48,834 bases of DNA from JAFANK01 sp036741695 (GCA_036741695.1 DAINRU010000015.1:1-48834), one strand, 5' to 3'; positions 16,897-25,249 are shown, counted from the first letter of the stretch. The notes: generated by a model from the letters alone, not told the origin. Translations and numbers: made by a program.

Positions 16897-17735
16897 TGGA
16901 TGAAGACGACGCCCACCGCGCCCGGGCCTGTGTGCGTGCCCACTGTGGGCCCAACGCACTCGGAGATGAGCAGCGCTGGTGCGACCGCCGCTTCGATGCG
17001 TTTGGCCACCGTCTGCGCGAGCTCAGGAGCGACGGAGTGCAGCACGGCCACACGCGCGTGCCCTCTGCCTTGGATGCGCGAGGTGACGATGCCGACCAGT
17101 TGATCGACGGCGCGCGCAAACGTCCGCACCTTTGCATATTCGGCGATCTCGCCATCTTTCAAGGTGATGATGGGCACGATGCGCAGCACGTTGCCGAGCA
17201 GGCCTTGCAAGGCCCCGATGCGGCCGCCGCGAGCGAGATAGGTCAGGGTCGGGATCGTCGCGTAGAGCTCGACCTTTGCACTTTCCTCGCGCACCCGGCG
17301 CGCGATCTCCGCTTGATCGACGCCACGCCGTGCGTCGTCGGCGGCCTGCAGCGCAAGCAGGCCTAAGCCCAACGACGCGCTGCGCGTGTCGATCACCGTG
17401 ATGCGCTCGGGGTCGACGTCGTTGGCGGCCGTGACCGCCGAGTTGTAGGTGCCCGAGAGCGCCCCGGAGACGTGCACGGAGATGATGCCTGATGCGCCAG
17501 CGCCGAGCAGACGCGTGTAGACCGCGGCGAAGGCCGAAGGGGCAGGCTGGGCCGTGGCCGGCGGGTGCGAGCTCGCCGTCAGACGCCGGTAGAATTCTTC
17601 ACGCGACAGATCGACGCCATCCCGGAAGTGCTCGTTGCCGAAGGAGACGGTCAACGGCACGACAGCGATGTGCGCATCCGTCGACATATGCCCGAGGTCC
17701 GCGGTCGAATCGGTGACGACCGCTACCGGGCTCAC
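16893..17735 (-). CDS. DegV family fatty acid-binding protein (FakB-like)
   Basis: 280 aa from a GTG at 17733-17735, overlapping the plsX stop as GTGA. DegV/FakB proteins hold one fatty acid so that FakA can phosphorylate its carboxylate. Features: VVTDSTADL (front loop with conserved S/T), VVPLTVSFG, a central HPPATAQPAPSAFAAVY, ISVHVSGALSGTYNSA (fatty-acid head contact, SGxLSGTY), DTRSASLG, and GGRIGALQGLLGN. Its position next to plsX and fakA gives strong context for acyl-phosphate production feeding phospholipid synthesis. Confidence 0.9.
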   Translation of the reverse strand: MSPVAVVTDSTADLGHMSTDAHIAVVPLTVSFGNEHFRDGVDLSREEFYRRLTASSHPPATAQPAPSAFAAVYTRLLGAGASGIISVHVSGALSGTYNSAVTAANDVDPERITVIDTRSASLGLGLLALQAADDARRGVDQAEIARRVREESAKVELYATIPTLTYLARGGRIGALQGLLGNVLRIVPIITLKDGEIAEYAKVRTFARAVDQLVGIVTSRIQGRGHARVAVLHSVAPELAQTVAKRIEAAVAPALLISECVGPTVGTHTGPGAVGVVFIQ

Positions 17736-18772
17736 GGGGACGACGCCTCGGCCTGCGCTTGCGCCGGCGCAGCAGCAGCGGCAAGCCCGCTGATGCTGCC
17801 CACGAGATCCTGGCGTACCGCACGCAGTGCGGCCCGGCATGCGCTGCGGATGGCCAGCGCATCTGCCCGCCCATGGCCGATGAGGGTGATGCCGCGCAGG
17901 CCGAGGAGCGGAGCGCCCCCATACTCGCGGTGATCGAAGCGTTTGCGCAGCGCGCGCAGAGCGGGTTTGAGGATCACAAGACCCAGCTTGCCGCGCAGGC
18001 TGGACGTCGTATGCTCGAGCAGCGCGCGGAAGAAGTATTCACCCGAGGCCTCAGCCAGTTTGAGGGCGACGTTGCCGACAAACCCATCGCAGACGATGAC
18101 GTCAGCCCGGCCGAGCAGCAGGTCGCGGCCTTCAACGTTACCGATAAAATTGATCGGCGCGGTCGAGAGCATCGGGAACGCGGCCTCGGTCAAGGCATTG
18201 CCCTTGCCTTCTTCTTCTCCCACCGACAGCAGACCGACTTTGGGCGCCTCAAGCCCGAGCACCGAGCGCGCGTACGCGCTTCCCATCATGGCGAATTGCA
18301 CGAGCCAGTCGGGGCGGCAATCGACGTTGGCACCAGCATCAAGCAACAGCATCGGCCCTTTGTCTGCGGGCCAGACCGTGGCGATAGCCGGCCTGGCGAT
18401 GCCCGGCAGCGTCCGCAAGCGAATCGTGGCGATGGCGAGATGGGCGCCGCTGTTGCCAGCGGAGAACGCGGCCTGTGCCGTACCGTCGCGGACAAGGTCG
18501 ATCATCTTGCCCATCGACGTCGTGGCGCCGCGGCGCACTGCGGCGGCGGGTGCCTCGTCCATGGCGACAACGCCCTCAGCGTGGACGACGGAGATATTCT
18601 CCGGCAGGCCGCCGGCTCGTGCCGCGATCTGCTCTATGCGTTGGCGGTCGCCCACGAGCGCGATGCGGCATGCGATCGCCCGGGCGGCCTCACACGCACC
18701 GATGACGATCTCTTCGGGAGCGTGGTCGCCCCCCATGGCGTCGATCGCGACGCAGATGTCCCTATCGCTCAA
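17732..18772 (-). CDS. plsX: Phosphate acyltransferase PlsX
   Basis: Interconverts acyl-ACP and acyl-phosphate at the membrane surface for glycerol-3-phosphate acylation. 346 aa: VAIDAMGGDHAPEEIV at the start, HAEGVVAMDEAP, SAGNSGAHLAIATIRLRTLPGIARPAI, MLLLDAGANVDCRP, VGLLSVGEEEGKGN, and VCDGFVGNVALKL. The start is a TTG at 18770-18772 overlapping the fakA end by 11 nt. A short Ala/Gln-rich tail extends the C-terminus. The fakA-plsX-degV order links exogenous fatty acid activation with PlsX. Confidence 0.95.
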   Translation of the reverse strand: MSDRDICVAIDAMGGDHAPEEIVIGACEAARAIACRIALVGDRQRIEQIAARAGGLPENISVVHAEGVVAMDEAPAAAVRRGATTSMGKMIDLVRDGTAQAAFSAGNSGAHLAIATIRLRTLPGIARPAIATVWPADKGPMLLLDAGANVDCRPDWLVQFAMMGSAYARSVLGLEAPKVGLLSVGEEEGKGNALTEAAFPMLSTAPINFIGNVEGRDLLLGRADVIVCDGFVGNVALKLAEASGEYFFRALLEHTTSSLRGKLGLVILKPALRALRKRFDHREYGGAPLLGLRGITLIGHGRADALAIRSACRAALRAVRQDLVGSISGLAAAAAPAQAQAEASSP

Positions 18773-20426
18773 TCGAAATCACGTAGTCGGATGAGGGCTG
18801 ACCGCCATAGTACACCTCGACCGCGGTCTTTGGGTAGGCGGAGCGCAAAGCCTCCGCGACCGCCTCCGCATCCTTGAGTTTGCGCACGCTGCCATAATAC
18901 AACGTGATGAGCGAGGCATCAGCCACGCCTGCATCGGCGACCAGCGAGGCTGCGATCGCGCTCGCATCGGCACCTTTGACGACCTGTTCGCTTCTGCCGT
19001 TACGCCCGTCGAGCGCACCCATGAGCTCGCCGCGCTTCACCGGCACGCCTAGAAACGTGGAGTCGCGGCCCGCTCGGAAGATCGAGCCGCTGGCTGCGAG
19101 CGTGGAAGCTTCGATGAGCGCGTCCGGCGATTGGACGACCGCCGGCGGCTGGTTCAAAAGTCCGAAGAGCGCGGCGATGCCCTCGGCGACGCTGCGCGTA
19201 GGCACGACGACGACGGTCCGATCGGTGAGCGTGGGGAGTTCCCTGGCGGCGGCGATGATGTTCTTGTCGTTGGGGAAGAGATAGACGACAGACGCCAGCA
19301 CCTTATTGACCGCCACCAGCAGATCTTTCACCGAAGGGTTCATCGTCGCGCCGCCGAGCACGGTCACGTCGGCGCCCAGCTCCTTGCAGATCTTCGCGAA
19401 GCCGTCACCGGGGACGACGCAGACGATGCCGCGCGGCTTGGACTCGCGGTCCACCACGAGCACGTTGTGCTGCTCCTCCATGTTGTCAACTTTTGTCTTC
19501 GAGAGCTCGCCGTACTCGCGCGCCATATCCATCACTTTGTCCGGATAGTCGGTGTGGATATGGACTCTCAGGGCACCATCCCCACCGGCGACGATGAGCG
19601 AATCGCCGTGTTCGGCCAGCATGCTGCGCAGGCGGTGCTCCGTGATCGCGTCGCTCGTCAAGACGAACTCGGTGCAGAAGCGATGCTCTTCGACTTTTTG
19701 GCGTGTGGTGAACGTCGTGCGTCGCAGCGGCCGCCGGGGAAACGCGGTGGTGTAGGGTGCGCGGCCGGGGAGCATGCGCAGTGACCCTTCGAGGAAATAG
19801 ACGAAGCCTTGACCGCCCGCGTCGACCACTTTGGCTTCCTTGAGTACCGGAAGCTGTTCGGGCGTTTTCTCAAGGGCCGCGTTCGAGGCGTCGACGACCA
19901 CGTGCAGCACGGTGAAGAAATCAGCCTCGTGAACCCCGGCCTTGAAGGCTGCCGCCGCTGCGGCACCTGCCACCGAAAGGATCGTGCCTTCGACCGGTTT
20001 GAGCAGCGCATTGCGCGCCGCGTGCACCGCCTCGTTCATGGCGACGGCGAGGTCGAGCGTCTCGATGAAGTCGCGGTGGCGGACGGCGTGTGCGAAGCCT
20101 CGGAACATCTGCGAGATGATCACGCCGGAGTTGCCGCGTGCGCCCATGAGCGATCCCTGCGCAGCCGCGGCGGCGACGACCGAGAGCTTATCGCTCGTGG
20201 TGCGCCGCGCTTCGATCATTGCCGCGCGCACGGTGAGGAACATGTTCGTGCCTGTATCGCCGTCAGGCACCGGGAAGACATTGAGATCGTTGACGACGGA
20301 GCGGTACTTCCGTAGGAAGTACGTTCCGGCGATGAGGAACTCGACAAACGTCTTGCCACCGCAGCGCGTCACCGCTTTGGGCCGCGACGGGTGTGCGACG
20401 GAAGTTGGTGCTTCTCGCTCTTTCAT
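18762..20426 (-). CDS. fakA: Fatty acid kinase FakA-like (DAK2 domain protein, YloV family)
   Basis: 554 aa. FakA phosphorylates fatty acids bound to FakB/DegV using ATP. The N-terminal DAK2/DhaL nucleotide domain has FPVPDGDTGTNMFLTV (Asp residues that bind magnesium-ATP) and SLMGARGNSGVIISQM. KPVEGTILSV and VVDAGGQGFVYFLEG follow. The middle and C-terminal domains carry FCTEFVLTSD, HIHTDYPD and a DegV-like final domain (ITLYYGSVRKLKDAEAVAEAL). The gene starts with ATG at 20424-20426 and is divergent from rpmB. It overlaps plsX, so the three Fak-pathway genes form one unit. Confidence 0.93.
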   Translation of the reverse strand: MKEREAPTSVAHPSRPKAVTRCGGKTFVEFLIAGTYFLRKYRSVVNDLNVFPVPDGDTGTNMFLTVRAAMIEARRTTSDKLSVVAAAAAQGSLMGARGNSGVIISQMFRGFAHAVRHRDFIETLDLAVAMNEAVHAARNALLKPVEGTILSVAGAAAAAAFKAGVHEADFFTVLHVVVDASNAALEKTPEQLPVLKEAKVVDAGGQGFVYFLEGSLRMLPGRAPYTTAFPRRPLRRTTFTTRQKVEEHRFCTEFVLTSDAITEHRLRSMLAEHGDSLIVAGGDGALRVHIHTDYPDKVMDMAREYGELSKTKVDNMEEQHNVLVVDRESKPRGIVCVVPGDGFAKICKELGADVTVLGGATMNPSVKDLLVAVNKVLASVVYLFPNDKNIIAAARELPTLTDRTVVVVPTRSVAEGIAALFGLLNQPPAVVQSPDALIEASTLAASGSIFRAGRDSTFLGVPVKRGELMGALDGRNGRSEQVVKGADASAIAASLVADAGVADASLITLYYGSVRKLKDAEAVAEALRSAYPKTAVEVYYGGQPSSDYVISIER

Positions 20427-20438
20427 GATCGATCGGCC

Positions 20439-20467
20439 TTGAAGGCCTATCTGCAGTGTGGTATTAT
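20439..20467 (+). promoter_or_regulatory. Sigma-70 promoter of rpmB
   Basis: TTGAAG at 20439-20444, a 17-nt spacer and TATTAT at 20462-20467, giving a predicted start near 20474. The leader to the rpmB GTG is about 68 nt. It sits in the 115-nt gap between divergent fakA and rpmB. Confidence 0.7.
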
Positions 20468-20541
20468 AACAGGCTGTCGGCCTTTTCTTCTTTCAAGGCT
20501 TGTGCGGCCGGCATCGACCCATCAAAAAGGGAGTTTTTTCC

Positions 20542-20733
20542 GTGGCCAAGCGATGTGACGTGTGCGGCAAGGGCCCAGCGTCGGGGAACAACGTCAGTCA
20601 TTCGATGCGCAAGACACGGCGCCGCTGGCTGCCCAACCTCCAGTCTGTCAGGGTCCGCGAGGCCGGCACCGTCAAGACGTCTCGCGTTTGCGCTTCCTGC
20701 CTGCGCTCGAACAAGGTCGTGCGCGCCGTCTAG
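20542..20733 (+). CDS. rpmB: 50S ribosomal protein L28
   Basis: 63 aa, normal for bacterial L28: AKRCDVCGKGPASGNNVSHS, RKTRRRWLPNLQSVRV, VKTSRVCASCLRSNKVVRAV. The CxxC pairs (CDVC and CASC) mark the zinc-binding form of L28. The start is GTG at 20542-20544, preceded by AAAGGGAG (20526-20533) at good spacing, so longer upstream starts are unlikely. It is transcribed on its own from the promoter at 20439-20467 and ends at the hairpin at 20754. In Bacillus rpmB lies between the rpe and fakA genes in the same orientation; here it is inverted in that slot. Confidence 0.96.
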   Translation: MAKRCDVCGKGPASGNNVSHSMRKTRRRWLPNLQSVRVREAGTVKTSRVCASCLRSNKVVRAV

Positions 20734-20753
20734 ACGGCGGGTTGCAAGCTATG

Positions 20754-20783
20754 GGGCGCGATCGTTCGCGCCCTTTCTCATTT
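20754..20783 (+). terminator. Rho-independent terminator of rpmB
   Basis: GGGCGCG (20754-20760) pairs perfectly with CGCGCCC (20767-20773) around ATCGTT and is followed by TTTCTCATTT. It lies 20 nt after the rpmB stop and just beyond the convergent thiL stop (20778). Confidence 0.8.
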
Positions 20784-21806
20784 CTTGAGGTTGGCTTGAG
20801 TCCCACTCAGGTGGTCGTAGCCGCGAGGCACGTGCTCGCGGCGGCTGCCGCCCTCGAGCGCCCACACCTTCCCGTCGCCTTTTTCGAACCGCCCGACAGG
20901 TTCGAGCGCGCGCTTGAAACGTGCAGCAAACCGCTTGGCGAGATGGGAGAAGGCTCGCGCGTCGACGGCCGCGAGCAATTCGTAATCGTCGCCGCCGTGC
21001 AGCATCAGCTCCATCGCATCCATGCCAGCAAGCGCAGGATGTGGCGAAAGATGCGCGAGATCGAGACAGACATCGACCCCGGAAGCCCGGGCCATGCGCG
21101 CGACGTCAAGTGAGAGTCCGTCCGAGATGTCCATCAATGCGTGCGTTGATCTGGACGCGGCGAGGAATCTGCCTTCATGCACGCGCGGTTGAGGTGTCTC
21201 GTAGGCAGCGAGGATGAGGCTCTCGTGCGGAGATAACGGACCTGAAGGTCCGTTGCTACGTACGATGCTGTTATGTATTAGGCCGGCGGCGGCGAGGCCG
21301 AGCGGCCCCGTGATGCAGGCGACGTCGCCGGGCTTGGCGCCGCTGCGCAGGCGCAACCCGCTCTTGCGCACGTCGCCCACGGCGGTGACCGAGATCGAGA
21401 GCACCGGCGAGCGCACGATGTCGCCGCCGGCGATGGCGCATCCATACCGGATGGCGAGCGCGGACATGCCGGCGTACAATTCGCGCGCCCATCGCTCGTC
21501 GACGACGTCGGTAATGCCGAGCGCGACGACGGCGAGCACCGGCGCCGCCCCCATCGCAGCGATGTCGGAGAGGTTAACGGCGAGTGCCTTGTGGCCAAGC
21601 GCGTGCGGGGTCGTCGACTCGGAGCGGAAATGCACGCCATCGACGAGCGCATCGGTGCTGATGACGCTCACATGCGAGCGTGGCGCCTTCCACACCGCCG
21701 CATCATCGCCGATGCCGACCAGCAACCGTCGCGGCTGGTCGCTGAGCACGTGGGTGATGGCGGCGACGAGCTGGTCCTCGGTGAGCGGAGGGCTCAGGGT
21801 GCGCAC
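20778..21806 (-). CDS. thiL: Thiamine-monophosphate kinase with an in-frame repeat insertion
   Basis: Phosphorylates thiamine monophosphate to the active cofactor. The 342-aa AIRS-fold kinase has LLVGIGDDAAVW, STDALVDGVHF, HKALAVNLSDIAAMGAAP, AIAGGDIVRSP, ACITGPLGLAAAGL, LMDISDGLSLDVARMAR and LHGGDDYELL. Between ITGPLGLAAAGLIHN and PHESLILAAYE, about residues 185-200, the codons come from a dispersed palindromic repeat (21235-21259), which is translated as SNGPSGPLS without breaking the frame. This is a loop region between conserved blocks, so activity may be kept. The GTG start at 21804-21806 overlaps the rpe end by 13 nt. Confidence 0.93.
   Translation of the reverse strand: MRTLSPPLTEDQLVAAITHVLSDQPRRLLVGIGDDAAVWKAPRSHVSVISTDALVDGVHFRSESTTPHALGHKALAVNLSDIAAMGAAPVLAVVALGITDVVDERWARELYAGMSALAIRYGCAIAGGDIVRSPVLSISVTAVGDVRKSGLRLRSGAKPGDVACITGPLGLAAAGLIHNSIVRSNGPSGPLSPHESLILAAYETPQPRVHEGRFLAASRSTHALMDISDGLSLDVARMARASGVDVCLDLAHLSPHPALAGMDAMELMLHGGDDYELLAAVDARAFSHLAKRFAARFKRALEPVGRFEKGDGKVWALEGGSRREHVPRGYDHLSGTQANLKK
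21235..21259. repeat. Palindromic repeat unit inside thiL
   Basis: AACGGACC (21235-21242), loop TGAA, GGTCCGTT (21247-21254), tail GCTAC. It is the same family and plus-strand orientation as the intergenic copies, with one loop change (TAAA to TGAA) that turns what would be a TTTAG-type read-out into an open codon (CCT-TCA-GGT) on the thiL strand. Confidence 0.9.
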
Positions 21807-22528
21807 AGCGCACGCACGCGCACCAGCGTCTCGCCAGGCTGCGCTGTCGCGAAAATGCCCGCGCCCATGACGATCGTGTCGACGCCGGTGCGCGCCACCT
21901 CGGCGACGTTGTCCAGATGCACGCCACCGTCAACTTCGAGTTCGACTGCACAGCGACGACGATCGATGAGTTCCCGGGCGCTTGCCAGTTTCGCCGTCGA
22001 CGTCGGGATATAGGACTGGCCGCCGAATCCGGGGTTGACGCTCATGATGAGCAGTAGATCGATGTAGGGCAGGATGTCATCGAGCACGTTGAGCGGCGTC
22101 GCCGGGTTGAGGCTAAGACCTGCACGGACGCCGAGCTCTTTGATCTGATGGATAAGGCGGTTGGCGTGCACCGTCGCCTCCCAGTGCACGGTGATGATAT
22201 CGGCGCCGGCCTGGGCGAAGTCAGCGACATAGCGCTCTGGTTCGACGATCATGAGGTGCGTGTCGAACGGCAGCTTGGTCAGCTTGCGCAGGTCCTTGAT
22301 GATCTTCGGCCCCCAGGTGATGTTGGGGACGAACCTGCCGTCCATGACGTCGAGGTGGAGGTAATCCGCGCCCGCGCGCTCGACGAGCTCGATCTGCTCG
22401 CGGATCTTCGAGAAATCCGCGGACAGAAGCGACGGGGCTATCTTCACGCCGAGCGGCGACCCGTTGCCACGTTGTGCCATCGCAGCGTCGTTCTGTGGCG
22501 GTCGCACGGTTTCCCAGGCGGCTGACAT
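21794..22528 (-). CDS. rpe: Ribulose-phosphate 3-epimerase
   Basis: Interconverts ribulose 5-phosphate and xylulose 5-phosphate in the pentose phosphate pathway. 244 aa; TIM-barrel motifs KIAPSLLSADFSKI, YLHLDVMDGRFVPNITWGP (metal-binding His and Asp), DTHLMI, ITVHWEA, GLSLNPATPL, LIMSVNPGFGGQSYI, LEVDGGVHLDNV and VMGAGIFA. About 27 extra residues precede the core from the ATG at 22526-22528. An ATG 16 codons later is an alternative, and neither has a clear ribosome-binding site. The neighbours (PASTA gene upstream, thiL downstream) match a Firmicutes arrangement. Confidence 0.95.
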   Translation of the reverse strand: MSAAWETVRPPQNDAAMAQRGNGSPLGVKIAPSLLSADFSKIREQIELVERAGADYLHLDVMDGRFVPNITWGPKIIKDLRKLTKLPFDTHLMIVEPERYVADFAQAGADIITVHWEATVHANRLIHQIKELGVRAGLSLNPATPLNVLDDILPYIDLLLIMSVNPGFGGQSYIPTSTAKLASARELIDRRRCAVELEVDGGVHLDNVAEVARTGVDTIVMGAGIFATAQPGETLVRVRALCAP

Positions 22529-22558
22529 CGGCGCCTATGGGTCAGTCGTCGCGACGGT

Positions 22559-23662
22559 CTAGAGCGGCGTGCTCGTGACGAGCTTGCCGTCAACGTAGGT
22601 CTCGATCGTGCCTTCGCCCACGACGGTCAGATCGAAGGTGAGGGTGATGCCGCCTGTCGTCGTCTGCTCGAAGAGGGTCTTCGATCCCGTTGCGTCTTGG
22701 AGCACGACACGAACGGGTTTGGCCGCGTCGGACTTGGGCAAGGCGACGGAGACGCGCATGGCCCGCTCGGCGCCTGGAGACGGCAAGAGTGCCGAGGGAG
22801 ACGGCGAGGGCGATGGTGAGGGTTGCACCGCTTCGCTCGCGGCAGGAAGTGGGCTCGGGCTGGGTGTCTGCGGTGCGCCTGCTGAGACCTGCAGCGTCAT
22901 CTTCTGCTTGGGCGTCATGGCTGTGCCCGGCGCCGGATCTTGACCGACGACGATGCCCTTGGGCTTTGCGCTCGCGCCGAGGGGCATGACCGTCACATCG
23001 CCTAACGCGATGTGCGCGTCAGCGGCAGCTTTTTTCGCCGAGTCGAGCGACATGCCGCTGAAGTTGGGCGCGTACATCTGCGGCCTGCCCTTCGCCACGG
23101 TCACGTCGACCGCGCCTCCCGCGGGCAGTTGCGTGAACGGGTCCGGATGTTGTTCGAGGACCTGCCCGGCGACGACGTCGAGGTTCTGCGTCTCGGTGAC
23201 GCCGCCCAGCGTGAGGTGCGCGTTTGAGAGCGCGAGCTTGGCGTCGCGCAGCGACATGTTGCTGAGATTGGGCACGTCCACCATGGGCACGCCGTCGGAG
23301 AGTATCACGTCGATGACCCGGCCCTCGCGGACTTTCTCACCGGCGCTCGGCAGCTGCCCGATGATGACATCCTTGGGCGAATGGAAATCGGTCCGGTGCG
23401 CGACGGCGCGCACGCCGACGTGCGCCGATGACGCGAGCGACTCCGCCTGATCGAATGGCATGCCGATGAACGGCGGTACGCTTACCGGTTTTCCCGCCGG
23501 CGCGAGCCAGATCGCCGCGACGATCCCCACCACCGCGATGGCGATGACGAACGCGGCGAGCGCGGCGAGCGGCAGGTAATCGGTCCAGTGTCGCGAGCTT
23601 CTCGACACGCGCTCGTGCGGCCGTGGCCGGCGACGGCGCGGACGGCGCGGATCATCGCTCAT
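22559..23662 (-). CDS. Membrane-anchored PASTA-domain protein without kinase domain
   Basis: 367 aa. A short Arg-rich cytoplasmic N-terminus (RRPRRRRPRPHE) is followed by one TM helix at about 30-52 and three PASTA domains outside (starting VSVPPFIGMPFDQAESL, VDVPNLSNMSLRDAKLAL, YAPNFSGMSLDSAKKAA). A Pro/Ser linker and a C-terminal beta domain end in a short tail. PASTA domains bind peptidoglycan fragments or beta-lactams and usually sit behind a Ser/Thr kinase; here no kinase is encoded. Next to rpe it occupies the position of prkC in Bacillus. The ATGA junction with yebC suggests cotranslation. Confidence 0.9.
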   Translation of the reverse strand: MSDDPRRPRRRRPRPHERVSRSSRHWTDYLPLAALAAFVIAIAVVGIVAAIWLAPAGKPVSVPPFIGMPFDQAESLASSAHVGVRAVAHRTDFHSPKDVIIGQLPSAGEKVREGRVIDVILSDGVPMVDVPNLSNMSLRDAKLALSNAHLTLGGVTETQNLDVVAGQVLEQHPDPFTQLPAGGAVDVTVAKGRPQMYAPNFSGMSLDSAKKAAADAHIALGDVTVMPLGASAKPKGIVVGQDPAPGTAMTPKQKMTLQVSAGAPQTPSPSPLPAASEAVQPSPSPSPSPSALLPSPGAERAMRVSVALPKSDAAKPVRVVLQDATGSKTLFEQTTTGGITLTFDLTVVGEGTIETYVDGKLVTSTPL

Positions 23663-24420
23663 GCAAGCGCTTCAAGCACCGCGTCGGGGATGTCCGCGTT
23701 TGAGTGGATGTGGGTGACGTCATCGTGCTCTTCAAGCGCGTCCAAAAGAGCTAGGACGGCCGGCGCATCCGCGGACGTCACCTCCAGCGGAGTCTTGGCC
23801 CGCAGGTCGAGGGAGGCCGAGGTGATGGATCTGCCTTTGGGTGCCAACAGCGTGCGCTCGACGTGGTCGCGCACGGCGGCCAGCGCCCTGGGCTCTGTGA
23901 TGACCTCGACTGCGTCGCCGGAGCGTTGGACGTCAAGCACGCCGTCCACGACCGCCGCGTCGAGCAGCTCTTCTTCTCCGATGCCGTCGCCGGGCAGCGA
24001 AATGACGCCACGCTCGTCGAACAGCCAGCCCACGCTGCCCGTCTCTCCCAGGTTGCCGCCGTTGCGCGAGAAGATGTAGCGCATCTCAGACGCCGTGCGG
24101 TTGCGGTTATCCGTCACGGCTTCGACGATGACCGCGACGCCGCTCGGGCCATAGCCCTCGTAGCGGATCTCTTCGTAGGCGTCGGCGCGGCCCTCACCTG
24201 AAGCCCGCGCGATGGCGCGTTTGATGTTGTCCATCGGCATGTTCGCGTCGCGCGCTCGCGCCACCGCGATCTTAAGTCGGAAGTTGGCCTCGGGATCCGG
24301 CAGGCCTGAGCGTGCGGCCACGATGATCTCTTTGCTCAGCTTGGTGAAGAGCTGGCCGCGTTGCGCGTCAGCCTTGCCTTTGCGGAGCTTGATGTTGTGC
24401 CATTTCGAGTGTCCGGACAT
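23659..24420 (-). CDS. yebC: YebC/PmpR family regulator or translation factor
   Basis: 253 aa, full-length YebC: SGHSKWHNIKLRKGKADAQR at the front, FTKLSKEIIVAARSG, NMPMDNIKRAIARASGE, YEGYGPSGVAVIVEAVTDN, RTASEMRYIFSRNGGNLGETGSV. Family members act as transcriptional regulators or, as shown more recently for some, as helpers for translating proline stretches. A ruvC-ruvA-ruvB operon often follows yebC but is absent here. The stop overlaps the PASTA gene start as ATGA. Confidence 0.94.
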   Translation of the reverse strand: MSGHSKWHNIKLRKGKADAQRGQLFTKLSKEIIVAARSGLPDPEANFRLKIAVARARDANMPMDNIKRAIARASGEGRADAYEEIRYEGYGPSGVAVIVEAVTDNRNRTASEMRYIFSRNGGNLGETGSVGWLFDERGVISLPGDGIGEEELLDAAVVDGVLDVQRSGDAVEVITEPRALAAVRDHVERTLLAPKGRSITSASLDLRAKTPLEVTSADAPAVLALLDALEEHDDVTHIHSNADIPDAVLEALA

Positions 24421-24437
24421 GGTTTGTCCTTTAGATA

Positions 24438-24495
24438 AACGGACCTAAAGGTCCGTTGCTTCAAAGTCCGCTGCTTCGAAGGTCCGTTGTTTCAA
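24438..24495. repeat. Palindromic repeat unit plus two decayed units upstream of yebC
   Basis: Intact hairpin 24438-24457 (AACGGACC, TAAA, GGTCCGTT) with GCTTC, then AAAGTCCGCTGCTTC (from 24463) and AAGGTCCGTTGTTTC (from 24479). Spacing of the decayed units is about 17 nt. It fills most of the gap between yebC and the glycosyltransferase gene. Confidence 0.85.
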
Positions 24496-24520
24496 TCGTC
24501 CAGGAAAGTCGTCTTCTGTC

Positions 24521-25249
24521 TTAACCAGCCGGCTTCAGGGGGCGGCCAAGACGCAGCTGCACGACGTCCCGGATCGTCTTGAGGATGACGGCCGGCGTCG
24601 CGCCCTTCGAGCTCCCGGTCGTGCGCGGATAGTGGTGGACCCCACGCTCGACCATGGCGACGTTGCGGCGTTTGAGCTTGATGAGCAGCTCGGAGCTGAT
24701 GAAGGCGCCGTCGGACTCTAAGACGATATCCTGCAAAACGCCCCGGCGGAAGAGCTTGAACGCGCAGTCGATGTCGCGCACGCGCAGCCCGAACACGAAG
24801 CGGACCACCGTATTGTAGACCTTGGCGATGAACAGCCGGTAGAGCGGATCGCTGCGCCGGATGCGATAGCCGAGCACGACCGGCGCGCGTTTGAGCATGG
24901 TCAGTAGCCCGGCCAGCTCCTGCAGATCGAACTGGCCGTCGGCATCCGAAAAGAACACGAGCTCTTTGCTCGCGCTCGAAAACCCGGTGCGGAGAGCCGC
25001 GCCATACCCGCGATTGACGCCGTGGCTGACCAGCCGCACGTGCGGGTCGCGCCGCGCTAGGTCCTCCACCACCGCCGCCGTCTTGTCGGCGCTGCCGTCG
25101 TCCACCACGATGATCTCGTAGTCGTCGGCCAAACTCGCCACGGCGCGCGACGCGCTCTCAACGGTTTTTGCGATGATGTCTTGCTCGTTATACGCGGGGA
25201 AGAACACCGACAGCGAGGCGACGCGCTCGTCAGCCACCGTCAAATCCAC
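24521..25249 (-). CDS. Family 2 glycosyltransferase (dolichyl/polyprenyl-phosphate sugar synthase type)
   Basis: 242 aa GT-A enzyme: LSVFFPAYNEQDIIAKTVES, YEIIVVDDGSADKT, VNRGYGAALRTGFSSAS, VFFSDADGQFDLQELAGL (DxD-type metal site), RIRRSDPLYRL, RDIDCAFKLFRRGVL, and a basic tail with HYPRTTGSSKG. This pattern matches enzymes that move a sugar from a nucleotide donor to polyprenyl phosphate (DPM1-like). It has no C-terminal membrane helices. The start is uncertain: GTG at 25247-25249 (overlapping the PMT stop by 10 nt) or GTG at 25235-25237. Its coupling to the PMT gene suggests it makes the lipid-linked mannose used by PMT. Confidence 0.88.
   Translation of the reverse strand: MDLTVADERVASLSVFFPAYNEQDIIAKTVESASRAVASLADDYEIIVVDDGSADKTAAVVEDLARRDPHVRLVSHGVNRGYGAALRTGFSSASKELVFFSDADGQFDLQELAGLLTMLKRAPVVLGYRIRRSDPLYRLFIAKVYNTVVRFVFGLRVRDIDCAFKLFRRGVLQDIVLESDGAFISSELLIKLKRRNVAMVERGVHHYPRTTGSSKGATPAVILKTIRDVVQLRLGRPLKPAG

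Noticed and set aside
15709..17103. Long antisense open frame opposite hemW and degV
   Set aside because: Antisense to well-identified genes, with a low-complexity basic translation and no domain; a product of the high GC content. The same applies to 17759-18877, 37948-38949 and 44792-45961 on the plus strand.
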